From Arcobacter sp. CECT 8985 (lineage in GTDB: Bacteria; Campylobacterota; Campylobacteria; Campylobacterales; Arcobacteraceae): a stretch of DNA of 64,000 bases. The DNA lies in contig NZ_PDKC01000010.1 of NCBI RefSeq assembly GCF_004116495.1, positions 1-64,000 of the forward strand, in the 5' to 3' direction. The notes below the pieces were generated by a model that was given only the letters and a program-made list of their open reading frames with translations, was not told where the DNA came from and ran no database searches. The translations under genes were made by a program, and so were the position numbers. Numbering within the stretch: position 1 is the stretch's first letter; the number at the start of each line of letters is the position of its first letter. Below are positions 1-6,864 of this stretch, piece after piece.

Positions 1-241
1 CTGTTTGTAATATAAATTTTTTATCTATATAATTTCTTTTTTTTTCTATGTTTTGTGTATCTTTATATTTAAACATTTCATAAATATATGGATTTATAAG
101 AACTATAGAAATAACGATTGCAATATAAACTAAAATATTCTCAGTATTATTATTTAAGTGAGTATCATATTTAGATATGAAATAAATACTTACAAAAAGT
201 AATATTATTCCAATTATTGCTTTATTTTTATTTGTAATCAT
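1..241 (-). CDS. Small membrane protein, partial (runs off window start)
   Basis: On the minus strand an ATG at 239-241 opens a frame that stays open to base 1, giving at least 80 residues (MITNKNKAIIGIILLFV...). It has two hydrophobic stretches (about residues 9-22 and 37-50) and then a charged, lysine-rich tail. The layout, a basic N-terminus followed by a KAIIG-type helix, an Asn-rich loop and an I/S-rich second helix, copies that of the next gene upstream (259-465), so the two look like tandem paralogs. I do not recognise a family. Position just downstream of a VgrG-like fragment makes an immunity-type protein possible, but this is inference. The C-terminus lies outside the window. Confidence 0.6.
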   Translation of the reverse strand, partial: MITNKNKAIIGIILLFVSIYFISKYDTHLNNNTENILVYIAIVISIVLINPYIYEMFKYKDTQNIEKKRNYIDKKFILQT

Positions 242-258
242 TTTGTTTTCACCCAATA

Positions 259-465
259 CTAATTATATTTTTCAATACTTCTTAAATAAGGGAATAAAAG
301 ATACATTCCATATATTCCAAATATTAAAGAAATAATTATAGTAAAATCACCAAAAAAGTTATTGATTGGATCGTTTAAATCAATCATTAAAATTAAACTT
401 AAAAACATTATAACTACACCTAAAATTGCTTTTTTACCTAAATTATTATTTGTATCTTTTTTCAT
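259..465 (-). CDS. Small two-helix membrane protein, hypothetical
   Basis: A 68-residue protein with a basic N-terminus (MKKDTNNNLGKKAI), a hydrophobic helix at about 14-28, a short polar DLNDPINN loop and a second helix at about 40-58. It resembles the partial protein encoded by 1-241 in helix order, in the KKAI.G motif and in the Asn-rich loop, which suggests a local duplication. It starts 20 bases inside a possible 34-residue lipoprotein frame (446-550). No family is recognised. Tandem duplicated small membrane proteins behind a vgrG remnant are often immunity proteins, but nothing in this sequence proves that. Confidence 0.6.
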   Translation of the reverse strand: MKKDTNNNLGKKAILGVVIMFLSLILMIDLNDPINNFFGDFTIIISLIFGIYGMYLLFPYLRSIEKYN

Positions 466-550
466 TTTTATCTTCTTCTCTACAACAAGATGGTAATAGT
501 AGAATTATTACTAATATAACTAAATATCTTTTTACTTTTATAGATTCCAA
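446..550 (-). CDS. Possible 34-residue lipoprotein
   Basis: A TTG (548-550, minus strand) opens a frame reading MESIKVKRYLVILVII then LLLPSCC and a short charged tail. The lysine/arginine start, hydrophobic core and LPSC lipobox have the form of a lipoprotein signal peptide. A GAAG-rich stretch lies upstream as a weak ribosome site, and the end overlaps the next gene's start by 20 bases, as in coupled genes. It may be a real mini-lipoprotein or only the 5' remnant of a longer immunity-type lipoprotein. The TTG start and short length keep confidence low. Confidence 0.35.
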   Translation of the reverse strand: MESIKVKRYLVILVIILLLPSCCREEDKNEKRYK

Positions 551-571
551 TCTTTTGCTTCTTTTTTTATC

Positions 572-907
572 TTATAATCGAAACCATCTTTTCCACCAAG
601 GTTTTAAAGTTTTACCATCTTTTTCAAAACAAGATTTTCCTTCTCTTACTTCTTCCATATTTTTAGGTGAACAATGTGCTAATGATCTATTAAAATACTC
701 TTCTATAAATTTTTCACTTACAAATACTACTTCAAACTCATAAGGTTTATTTACTTTACTAATCCCATTTAGTTTATATACACTTAAACTCTCATTTAGT
801 ATATCTGGCAAGTCACTTCTATAGTTTATCAGTCTTATTCTAGATTTTATGTTTTGGTTGATTTCTGATCGCAGTTGTTTAGTAATATTTTCTATTTTGA
901 TAGACAT
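572..907 (-). CDS. VgrG N-terminal fragment (type VI secretion remnant)
   Basis: The frame gives 111 residues. Residues about 38-68 (SLSVYKLNGISKVNKPYEF, then EVVFVSE) have the form of the first beta-strands of VgrG spike proteins, which normally read as 'rPYeFe...fvSe'. Full VgrG proteins exceed 500 residues, so the spike body, OB fold and beta-helix are missing. The remaining 40 residues (CSPKNMEEVREGK...KPWWKRWF) do not look like VgrG and may be the 3' end of another gene joined by deletion. It is most likely a remnant of a vgrG-effector locus. It is transcribed away from the prophage; whether the short protein is made is unknown. Confidence 0.5.
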   Translation of the reverse strand: MSIKIENITKQLRSEINQNIKSRIRLINYRSDLPDILNESLSVYKLNGISKVNKPYEFEVVFVSEKFIEEYFNRSLAHCSPKNMEEVREGKSCFEKDGKTLKPWWKRWFRL

Positions 908-1000
908 AAAAATAGCCTTTGTAAAAGTAATAGAAAATATTATCTAAAAATAAGTTATAAAATTATTAATATTTGATGAAAATTAATTTGTACCAGGTAT

Positions 1001-1028
1001 AAAAAGCTCGAAAAGTTTCGAGCTTTTT
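1001..1028 (-). terminator. Original rho-independent terminator of the superoxide reductase gene
   Basis: A 12-13 bp perfect inverted repeat (AAAAAGCTCGAAA / TTTCGAGCTTTTT) with a two-base loop, flanked by A and T tracts, lies 5 bases past the displaced stop codon at 1034-1036. It would have ended the superoxide reductase transcript (minus strand) before the prophage inserted. It may work in both directions. Confidence 0.8.
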
Positions 1029-1033
1029 AAAAC

Positions 1034-1074
1034 TTACGCTTCTACTTCTACTTTCACAGGAGTAGATTCCCAAA
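1034..1074 (-). pseudogene. Displaced 3' end of the superoxide reductase gene
   Basis: On the minus strand this stretch reads WESTPVKVEVEA and stop. The intact superoxide reductase at 33810-34196 ends WESTPVTVEVAE and stop, so the two tails are homologous. Upstream of the Trp codon the match stops abruptly and an in-frame stop soon follows. This is the original chromosomal end of the gene, cut off by prophage insertion; the prophage brought the other tail. It has no start and is not expressed as a protein. Confidence 0.9.
1062..1074. other. attL core
   Basis: GTAGATTCCCAAA occurs here and again at 33838-33850, in both cases over the codons for the WEST motif of superoxide reductase. Left of it lies chromosome, right of it prophage. 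The true crossover may extend over a few flanking bases (GG-N-GTAGATTCCCAAA is shared with one mismatch). Confidence 0.85.
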
Positions 1075-1210
1075 ATTTAGCATTTCACTTCTTTTTTCTA
1101 CAAGTTCGATAAAATCGTACTCTTACCATAAAATCATTCATTGAAGATCTTTTTGATCTATTTCTCAAAAGCTACTAAAGAGTAATAAAAGTTATAAAAA
1201 GTTAATATCA

Positions 1211-1231
1211 CTGTACAAACACTGTACAACA
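1211..1231. repeat. Left arm-type repeats (TGTACAA motif)
   Basis: Two copies of CTGTACAAC-like sequence follow each other at an 11-bp step just left of the integrase gene. The same motif in the same phasing occurs inside the right prophage end (33701-33753). Repeats of this kind at both ends of a prophage are typical arm-binding sites of a tyrosine integrase or sites for its excisionase. Confidence 0.6.
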
Positions 1232-1257
1232 AAATATTTTCCCAGGAACTGATAAAC

Positions 1258-2397
1258 ATGGAAAAAACAAAATATACTGGTGTGTTCTTAAGAACATCAA
1301 AAGATGGTATAAAAACATATTATATAAAATATTCAATAAAAAACAAGCAGCACCAAGAAAAGGTGGGAACTTCTGTTGAGGGGATAACTGCACTGTATGC
1401 TTCAAAAATGAGAGCAAAAAGAACTTCAGTGGATCGTTTGAAAGATGACGCACCAATGATCTTAAAACAAAAGCATATGACATTTAATGAAGCTTTTGAT
1501 CTATACTATGAAACTGTTAAAACAAAAAGTGATGGTGAGAATATCAAGAGCAGATATACAAATCATGTTAAATCATTTTTTGGCCATTTGAGAGTAGATG
1601 AAATCACCACAAATGATGTTGAAAATTTCAGAGATAAAATAAGAAGTAAGAAAAAGAAAAATGGTGATGAATATGCACCAAAAACTAAGAATGATTGGAT
1701 TGACATAGTAGGAACTGTTTATAATCACTTGATCAAGAAAAAAGGTTTAAAGCTAACCAATCCAGCTGATCATAACAAAGTGGAACGGGAAAAGGTTGAT
1801 AATGATCGTGAACGATACCTGGAACTGCACGAAATTGAAAAGTTATGGGATAAGTTGAATAATAGAGTAGGAACACAGTATAAAGCTTATGTAACTGAAT
1901 ATATGAAGATCTTTTTGGCTTTGAGTTTAAGCACTGGCGCAAGGCTCTCAAGTGTATTAACAATTGCAAAGAGTGATATAAATCTTGATACAGATACTAT
2001 CTTGATAAAGAACCATAAAGCAAACAGAACATATCATGGTTATTTACATCCAGTATATAAAGATCTTATTAAAAGTAGAATGGCGAAATTATCACCAATA
2101 GATTATCTTGTAAGTGGTACACCAAATGTTTTGGCAAGAACTGCACCTTATAAGGTTTTTCAACCAATATTTGATGAACTATTTAACCAGGGGTTAAAAG
2201 CTGATGATAGAAAAAGAAGAGTTGTGATCCATACATTAAGACATACTTTTGCTTCACAGTTAGCGATCCAGGGAACACCTATTTTTACTATTATGAAGTT
2301 GATGGATCATGCAGATATAAGCCAAACAATCAGATATGCAAAACTAAGCCCTGAAAATGGAAAAAACAGTGTGTTTGACTTGAAGTTAAAGGCTTAG
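1258..2397 (+). CDS. Tyrosine-type phage integrase
   Basis: This 379-residue site-specific recombinase would insert and excise the prophage at the superoxide reductase gene. An N-terminal arm-binding region (about 1-60) and a SAM-like core-binding domain (about 75-180) come before the catalytic domain. The catalytic set is visible: Arg in STGARLSSV (near 225), HxxR at His325-Arg328, His351 in MDHAD and the nucleophile Tyr360 in RYAKLSP. AGGAA at 1244-1248 precedes the ATG. It lies next to attL with the TGTACAA repeats just upstream, the classic position. It overlaps the convergent HTH gene by 4 bases. A second, clearly related integrase lies at 12698-13783. Confidence 0.93.
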   Translation: MEKTKYTGVFLRTSKDGIKTYYIKYSIKNKQHQEKVGTSVEGITALYASKMRAKRTSVDRLKDDAPMILKQKHMTFNEAFDLYYETVKTKSDGENIKSRYTNHVKSFFGHLRVDEITTNDVENFRDKIRSKKKKNGDEYAPKTKNDWIDIVGTVYNHLIKKKGLKLTNPADHNKVEREKVDNDRERYLELHEIEKLWDKLNNRVGTQYKAYVTEYMKIFLALSLSTGARLSSVLTIAKSDINLDTDTILIKNHKANRTYHGYLHPVYKDLIKSRMAKLSPIDYLVSGTPNVLARTAPYKVFQPIFDELFNQGLKADDRKRRVVIHTLRHTFASQLAIQGTPIFTIMKLMDHADISQTIRYAKLSPENGKNSVFDLKLKA

Positions 2398-2651
2398 TTA
2401 AATATTTTGATTTGATTATCTACAATTGTTCTTGCAATTGCAGTGATTGAATATAGTGGCTTACCTTTTTCTTTTCTATTTAATCTAGTAAAAGGGATAC
2501 CAATCTCTTCTTCTCTATCTTTTTTAAGTCCAGCTTCTGTTCTTCCAAGAACTGAAGCAGTTTCCTTTGGAGTTAGTGCAATTTTGCTGAATTTCTCAAA
2601 TAGAAATGATGATATTAGTTTGTATTCTTGTTCTTTTTCAATTGCACTCAT
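2394..2651 (-). CDS. Small helix-turn-helix protein, possible excisionase or regulator
   Basis: An 85-residue basic protein. Residues 27-70 (LTPKETASVLGRTEAGLKKD, then a basic wing ending GKPLYSI) have the layout of an AlpA/MerR-like winged helix, as seen in excisionases and small phage regulators. It is the last gene of the leftward early operon, starts inside the preceding gene (14-base overlap) and ends convergently against the integrase. That place suits a directionality factor acting with the integrase. The family match is from the HTH pattern only, so the excisionase role is inference. Confidence 0.6.
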   Translation of the reverse strand: MSAIEKEQEYKLISSFLFEKFSKIALTPKETASVLGRTEAGLKKDREEEIGIPFTRLNRKEKGKPLYSITAIARTIVDNQIKIFN

Positions 2652-3126
2652 TGTACTTTCTCCTTTTATTGTTTTTTCTTGTTACTGCAATTTCTTTGTA
2701 TTCCATGATCGTTTCAATTGCATTGTTTTTATTTAATCTTTTTAATAGGTTTGGGCTTTTGATTTTTAGAATACCAGCTGCTTCAACTTGCCTTACTCTT
2801 TCCCTGGTAATACCAATGATATATCCAACTTCATTTAGTGTACAATCATCAAGAAATGCTGCATATTTTGTTTCTAATAGTTTCAAAAGAACATGAAATC
2901 TAATATAATCTTTTTCTTTCATTGGCTTTTCTGCATATTCTCTTTTAGATCCATTTTTTGTTTTGATCATTCTTGCTTTTTCAGTGTTTCTTTTTTCAAC
3001 TCTTTTGCAATGTTTTTCATATAGTTTTTTCTTTTTCCAGGCTGGGATCTTTGATACAAGTTCTTCCAGGATATATTTAAAAACTATCGCTTGATCACTT
3101 ACTCCATGTTCAGGGTTTGCACTCAT
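2638..3126 (-). CDS. Sigma-70 region 4-like DNA-binding protein
   Basis: A 162-residue, strongly basic protein. Residues about 112-148 read CTLNEVGYIIGITRERVRQV and then E..GILKIKSPNLLKRL, closely matching sigma-70 region 4.2, which recognises the -35 box (TL.EVG..LG.TRERVRQIE..AL.KLR.P). Region 2, which melts the promoter, is not visible, so it cannot be a complete sigma factor. The first 90 residues are lysine-rich and unlike any sigma region. It is in the leftward early operon. It may redirect host RNA polymerase, act as a late-gene activator, or simply use the HTH to bind phage DNA. Confidence 0.7.
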   Translation of the reverse strand: MSANPEHGVSDQAIVFKYILEELVSKIPAWKKKKLYEKHCKRVEKRNTEKARMIKTKNGSKREYAEKPMKEKDYIRFHVLLKLLETKYAAFLDDCTLNEVGYIIGITRERVRQVEAAGILKIKSPNLLKRLNKNNAIETIMEYKEIAVTRKNNKRRKYNECN

Positions 3127-3321
3127 TTAACTTTCCTCATTAAAAACATCAAGTGGCATTTCTGTATCCACTACCAGGGTTTTTATATTTGATATATCTA
3201 TCACATTAAATTGTTTCTTACCATCTTTTGAAACAGCACATATATAAAGGGTGTCACTGTTTTGTATAGCTTCATGTGGGATCACAATCTGCTTTTCTTT
3301 TTCATCTGCAATTGCACCCAT
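3127..3321 (-). CDS. Hypothetical 64-residue protein
   Basis: Starting at the ATG at 3319-3321 the protein reads MGAIADEKEKQIVIPHEAIQ and ends DTEMPLDVFNEES. A longer frame reaching back to 3453 lies inside the Gln/Asn-rich tail of ssb and reads like a shadow, so I reject it. The start lies 4 bases past the ssb stop and the stop touches the next start, as in a tight operon. The predicted protein is a small, mostly beta domain with an acidic tail (DTEMPLDVFNEES). No family is recognised. The acidic C-terminus is worth noting because the adjacent SSB lacks one. Confidence 0.6.
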   Translation of the reverse strand: MGAIADEKEKQIVIPHEAIQNSDTLYICAVSKDGKKQFNVIDISNIKTLVVDTEMPLDVFNEES

Positions 3322-3325
3322 CTGA

Positions 3326-3766
3326 TCATCTTTGATGTGGGTTGTAATTGTTTGGATCATAAGCATTTTGATGGTTCTGTTGGTTATGTTGATGTGCCTG
3401 GTTGTTTTGCTGCTGTTGATAGTAGTTATTTTGATCTTGTGGTTTTGGATCAAGCATTGTCATGTTATCAACTCTTAGTGCATGTTTAGATTTATTTGAT
3501 CCATCCTGGGCAGTCCACTGTTCAAAAACTAATCTTCCCTCTAATAAAACCTTAGATCCTTTTCGCAAGTATTGGTTCGCAACTTCAGCTGATCTTCCAA
3601 AGATATTAAAATCTAAAAAGCAAACTTCTTCTTTTTGATTACCTTGCTGATCTTTGTATTTATGTGTAGCAGCAATTGCACCTTTTGCAAGAGCAGCACC
3701 ACTTGGCATATATCTCAATTCAATATCCCTGGTTAAGTTCCCAACAAATATACACTTATTAAACAT
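3326..3766 (-). CDS. ssb: Single-stranded DNA-binding protein
   Basis: A 146-residue SSB with the usual OB fold in residues 1-105 (MFNKCIFVGNLTRDIELRYM, FLDFNIFGRSAEVANQYLRKG, LLEGRL). It would coat single-stranded DNA during phage replication. Residues 110-146 form a Gln/Asn/His-rich linker that ends NYNPHQR. Bacterial SSBs normally end in an acidic DDDIPF-type tip that recruits repair and replication proteins; here it is absent. So the protein should bind DNA but may not recruit host partners in the normal way. It sits in the leftward early operon between two small hypothetical genes. Confidence 0.92.
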   Translation of the reverse strand: MFNKCIFVGNLTRDIELRYMPSGAALAKGAIAATHKYKDQQGNQKEEVCFLDFNIFGRSAEVANQYLRKGSKVLLEGRLVFEQWTAQDGSNKSKHALRVDNMTMLDPKPQDQNNYYQQQQNNQAHQHNQQNHQNAYDPNNYNPHQR

Positions 3767-3767
3767 T

Positions 3768-4271
3768 CTATTTACTCCAATACTTTTCAGTTATTATGTG
3801 TGCTGCTTTCATCATATTCAGCACTGTTTTTTTATTATCTTCACTCTTTGTTTCAAAGTGATTGATCACCAGGATAAGATCATCTAGTTTGATATTGATC
3901 TTCTCTTCATTTTTATCATTCTCAAAATAAGTAACTAGCATACATCCACCCAAAAAGGCTGGGATATATTCTTGACCAGCTGCAATGTTTTTTTCAATAA
4001 GGTTTAAAAGTTTTGTGTAATTGCTGCTATACATTTTTGCGATCATTCCACTTCTTGAATTTTCTATCTTTTGATTTATGCTTTGAAGTGTTGCGATCTT
4101 TGCCAGTTCTGAAACAAACTGATCTTTTTTCTTATATAGATCTTCTACAATCTTTTTATCCTTGATAATATCAGTGCTTACATCATCATCTTTTTCAATA
4201 TCCAATCCAATCATCCTGGAATGAACAAATGCACAAAAACATTCAAGCTTTATTTTTTCCGATAGTTTCAT
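3768..4271 (-). CDS. Hypothetical early protein, 167 residues
   Basis: A mixed-charge, helical protein (MKLSEKIKLECFCAFVHSRM at the start, ITEKYWSK at the end) without a signal peptide or membrane segment. No motif is recognised. It is in the leftward early operon directly before ssb (one base between them), and its start lies inside the 3' end of the frameshifted gene 4243-4531. Neighbours (SSB, dUTPase, ParB) suggest a role in DNA metabolism, but only by position. Confidence 0.7.
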   Translation of the reverse strand: MKLSEKIKLECFCAFVHSRMIGLDIEKDDDVSTDIIKDKKIVEDLYKKKDQFVSELAKIATLQSINQKIENSRSGMIAKMYSSNYTKLLNLIEKNIAAGQEYIPAFLGGCMLVTYFENDKNEEKINIKLDDLILVINHFETKSEDNKKTVLNMMKAAHIITEKYWSK

Positions 4272-4531
4272 TTTCTATATTTCCATATTCATCAAATTTC
4301 ACACCCATCTTTTTCAATCTGCTACGAAACCTATTGATCTTTTTTGATAGTTCTTTGATTTGTTTTTTATTATTTAAGATCTCATATAAACTCATAGTGT
4401 TTAATGATCTTGCCACTTTGAGATCCAGGCTTTTATGTTCCTGGATTACCCCCCATTTCAGCAGTTAGCTGATTTATTTTAAGTTGCTGCTTTTCTTCAG
4501 AACTCATTGTGTAATTCATAGCTTTAGTCAT
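4243..4531 (-). pseudogene. Small helical protein gene, frameshifted at a G6 tract
   Basis: The ATG at 4529-4531 overlaps the dUTPase stop by 8 bases, a normal coupled start. The frame reads MTKAMNYTMSSEEKQQLKIN, then stops after 32 residues. The break is at a run of six G on the minus strand (4449-4454). With five G the frame would continue through VIQEHKSLDLKVARSLNTMS and a basic coiled region to a stop at 4243, 95 residues in all. That continuation reads like a real protein and overlaps the next gene as operon genes here do. It is either a recent +1 mutation, a phase-variable tract, or a sequencing error. Confidence 0.7.
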
Positions 4532-5195
4532 GATTAGATCCTTTTAAAGAGTAAACATTTTCAATGTAGTAAGTGTTTAGATCGTTATATAAAAGATCAA
4601 ACAGTTCATCATCTGCACCCCATTCATTTGCTATTTCAAAAGCAACTGCATTATCTTCTCTACCATTCCAGTTCTTAACATAATGGCCACTTTTATATCC
4701 CTTATCTTGTCTAAACTTGTTAAGGCAGTTTTTCACAATATATGCAATATAAATATCTTCATTTGTCATATCAATGTTTGTAAAAAGACTTTTTAGCTGG
4801 TGTAATTTTTCACAACTATCTTCTTTTATTATCCCATCAATATTTTTTTCAATATCAGTTTCAAAATCAAAACTTGTTTCAAAAATTGTTCTAAATTTAT
4901 TTGAAGTAAGCATAATTGCAGTTTCAAGTTTTTGTTCTATACCAAAAACATTTGTATGAATTTGAATTTGTTCAGATATTATAAAATGAAGAATATCTAT
5001 TGCTTCAACTTTTACATTTTCAAGATCAGGTTCTTGTTTTTTCCACCACTTATAACCCCAGCTTTCAAGTAATTCACCACTTTCTGCAATAATTGCACTT
5101 TGCCAGTTATATCCTTGCTTGTGCCACTCCTTGTGAACTTGCATATTAAATTGATTTTGCATAGTTACCATTGTGTTAAAAATATTTGTATTCAT
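4524..5195 (-). CDS. dut: Dimeric all-alpha dUTP diphosphatase
   Basis: A 223-residue enzyme of the dimeric dUTPase/MazG-like superfamily, which hydrolyses dUTP to dUMP and pyrophosphate and keeps uracil out of phage DNA. The metal-binding pattern is visible: ESGELLESW followed by YKWWKK at about 37-53 and KVEAIDILHF at about 61-70, the E..E...E..D set of the family found in Campylobacter, trypanosomes and some phages. Its length matches the family. It is in the leftward early operon, with an ATGA overlap with the small gene upstream. Confidence 0.88.
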   Translation of the reverse strand: MNTNIFNTMVTMQNQFNMQVHKEWHKQGYNWQSAIIAESGELLESWGYKWWKKQEPDLENVKVEAIDILHFIISEQIQIHTNVFGIEQKLETAIMLTSNKFRTIFETSFDFETDIEKNIDGIIKEDSCEKLHQLKSLFTNIDMTNEDIYIAYIVKNCLNKFRQDKGYKSGHYVKNWNGREDNAVAFEIANEWGADDELFDLLYNDLNTYYIENVYSLKGSNHD

Positions 5196-5332
5196 GTTTG
5201 TTTTTCCCTTTTATTTGTTTTGTTGTTTGAGTTAAACTTGATGTATGCAGCTGGAAAAACATATGTTTTGTTTATTCTTGCTTTTTCAACAGTTTCTTTG
5301 TGATCCTCAACTATCTTTTCTTGAATATTCAT
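5192..5332 (-). CDS. Hypothetical 46-residue protein
   Basis: Reads MNIQEKIVEDHKETVEKARI, then NKTYVFPAAYIKFN and a basic tail. The ATG is at 5330-5332, one base past the previous stop. Its stop overlaps the dUTPase start as ATGA. This tight fit on both sides supports a real, coupled gene despite its size. The first half is an amphipathic helix. No function is recognised. Confidence 0.6.
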   Translation of the reverse strand: MNIQEKIVEDHKETVEKARINKTYVFPAAYIKFNSNNKTNKREKQT

Positions 5333-5333
5333 C

Positions 5334-5825
5334 TTAAAGTTCTTTTATCTTGTTATTTCTTTTGGTGATTTTCATGCTATATGAAACTTCAACTGATCTT
5401 TCATAAAAATATGTGCTTCCACAACTTTGGCATTCTTCATCACCACTATCTGAAGCTTCCCAGCTATCTGATTGTTCATATCCACAATGAGGGCAACATA
5501 TTTCATCTTTGAAGTTTAGTTCTTCAAGTTCTTGTGGTTTTTTACACTCTTCAACAGATAAATAATTTAGTTTAAAATCAAGGCTGCACTTTCTGTAATA
5601 TTTACCATCTATTTTCAATATTTCTGTATCAAAATTAAGTGATTTATCAAGTGTTTTTATAATTTCAAAATCTTCAATACTTTTATCTTTTTCACATATA
5701 AGTTTCACATCCCATTTGACAATATAAAATGGCTTAGGATCTCTTTCTTCTGCTTCTTTGCCACACATTCCACATTTCCCCTTTACAATAGGGTATTCGC
5801 AACATTTACTAATTTTATTACTCAT
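5334..5825 (-). CDS. Zinc-ribbon protein, hypothetical
   Basis: A 163-residue protein with two likely zinc sites. The N-terminus has a treble-Cys pattern (KCCEYPIVKGKCGMCGKEAE) and residues about 112-142 a full CPHCG ... CQSCGS ribbon separated by an acidic segment. The middle is mostly beta (IVKWDVKLIC, KYYRKCSLDFKLNYL). Such ribbons usually bind nucleic acid or bridge proteins. It lies directly behind ParB (one base gap) in the leftward operon. No named family is recognised. Confidence 0.75.
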   Translation of the reverse strand: MSNKISKCCEYPIVKGKCGMCGKEAEERDPKPFYIVKWDVKLICEKDKSIEDFEIIKTLDKSLNFDTEILKIDGKYYRKCSLDFKLNYLSVEECKKPQELEELNFKDEICCPHCGYEQSDSWEASDSGDEECQSCGSTYFYERSVEVSYSMKITKRNNKIKEL

Positions 5826-5826
5826 T

Positions 5827-6864
5827 TTAAACTTCCTCTATTGTAATTTTGTATGTTTTGTTTTCATCTAGTTTTTCATGTATTTCTTCCCAAGGATCAC
5901 CAATCCATTCAAAACCTTTTGCACTCCATTTGCTTGGTGTGAAATTAAACTTTTCTTTAAATTTTTCTTTCCCTGGGGAAATTTCTTTGTTTTCATTTTC
6001 TTTTTTCTTTGGTGATAAAAGTGCGTCAAAATAAACATTAAATGTAAAACCACTATCTTTTGCTTGATCAGGATATTTTTTATAAGCTTTTGATAAAGCA
6101 CTATTCTCATTTGGTGCTTTGATAATTTCATCTGCAAAAATATTTCTATCTTTATCACGAATTTGAAGTAAATAACTATTGATAACTACTTCATCACATT
6201 GTTCATTTTTCTCTTTCACACCTGGTTTAAAATCTTTTATATCATCCCTGGTGATCTCACCAGCAAGATATTTTTCATATACTTCTTTTTGTACATCTGT
6301 ATCTTTTACCCTGGCGATCTCTTCCAGCACTGAAAGTGGAAGATCATTTTCATTTTCTTCAATATCTTTGATAATTTGACTATCTAGTTTTAAGCAGCCA
6401 AAGGCTTTTGATATATAAGATGGTGATTTACCAATTGCTTTTGCTAGATCTGCTTTCTTTTTATATTGGCCACTGTTCCAAAGTATGCTGATATATTTGG
6501 CAACTTCAAGATCTGTTAGATCTGATCTTTGAATATTTTCGATTAATGAGAGTTCTTGAACTTTGTTGCCATCAGCTTGAATAATATGTGCTTTGATAGT
6601 TCGAGATCCAAGGTGCTTTGTAGCCCTATATCTTCTTTCACCCGATATGATCATAAACATACCAGCACCATCACTTACCACTGCGATTGGTTGGATCAGT
6701 CCATGTTCTTTGATTGAAGCTGCTAGATCCTCAATCTCTTCAAAAGATTTTCTAGGCTGATTTGGGTTTGCATAAACCTTATCAATATCAAGTTCCTGGA
6801 ATGGAGTTACTCCACTGGTTTTAACTTTGCCTTTAGTGACTTTACCAATTGCTTCTAAGTTCAT
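5827..6864 (-). CDS. parB: ParB/RepB/Spo0J-family partition protein
   Basis: A 345-residue ParB. The CTP-binding N-domain is clear: NPNQPRKSFEEIEDLAASIK near 35-55 and the GERRYRA motif near 78. Next comes the family helix-turn-helix region (about 115-185: ENIQRSDLTDLEVA, KKADLAKAIGKSPSYISKAF). The C-terminal 150 residues are not typical. ParB would load on a centromere (parS) and be moved by ParA, stabilising an extrachromosomal prophage. I chose the ATG at 6862-6864, with AGGA 8 bases upstream; a GTG lies one codon earlier. It overlaps parA by 23 bases. Three TTTCCCACGGGAAA near-palindromes in the prophage are candidate targets. Confidence 0.92.
   Translation of the reverse strand: MNLEAIGKVTKGKVKTSGVTPFQELDIDKVYANPNQPRKSFEEIEDLAASIKEHGLIQPIAVVSDGAGMFMIISGERRYRATKHLGSRTIKAHIIQADGNKVQELSLIENIQRSDLTDLEVAKYISILWNSGQYKKKADLAKAIGKSPSYISKAFGCLKLDSQIIKDIEENENDLPLSVLEEIARVKDTDVQKEVYEKYLAGEITRDDIKDFKPGVKEKNEQCDEVVINSYLLQIRDKDRNIFADEIIKAPNENSALSKAYKKYPDQAKDSGFTFNVYFDALLSPKKKENENKEISPGKEKFKEKFNFTPSKWSAKGFEWIGDPWEEIHEKLDENKTYKITIEEV

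Noticed and set aside
41-60. Retron, DGR or toxin-antitoxin system
   Set aside because: No reverse transcriptase, template/variable repeat or recognisable toxin was found anywhere in the window.
2606-2896. Plus-strand ORF of 96 codons
   Set aside because: It lies fully opposite the sigma region 4-like gene, and its Leu/Phe/Ser-rich product is typical of a shadow frame.
3322-3453. N-terminal extension of the 64-residue gene after ssb
   Set aside because: It lies in the Gln/Asn-codon-rich tail of ssb in another frame, giving an Ile/Thr-rich string with no sense; the ATG at 3319-3321 fits better.
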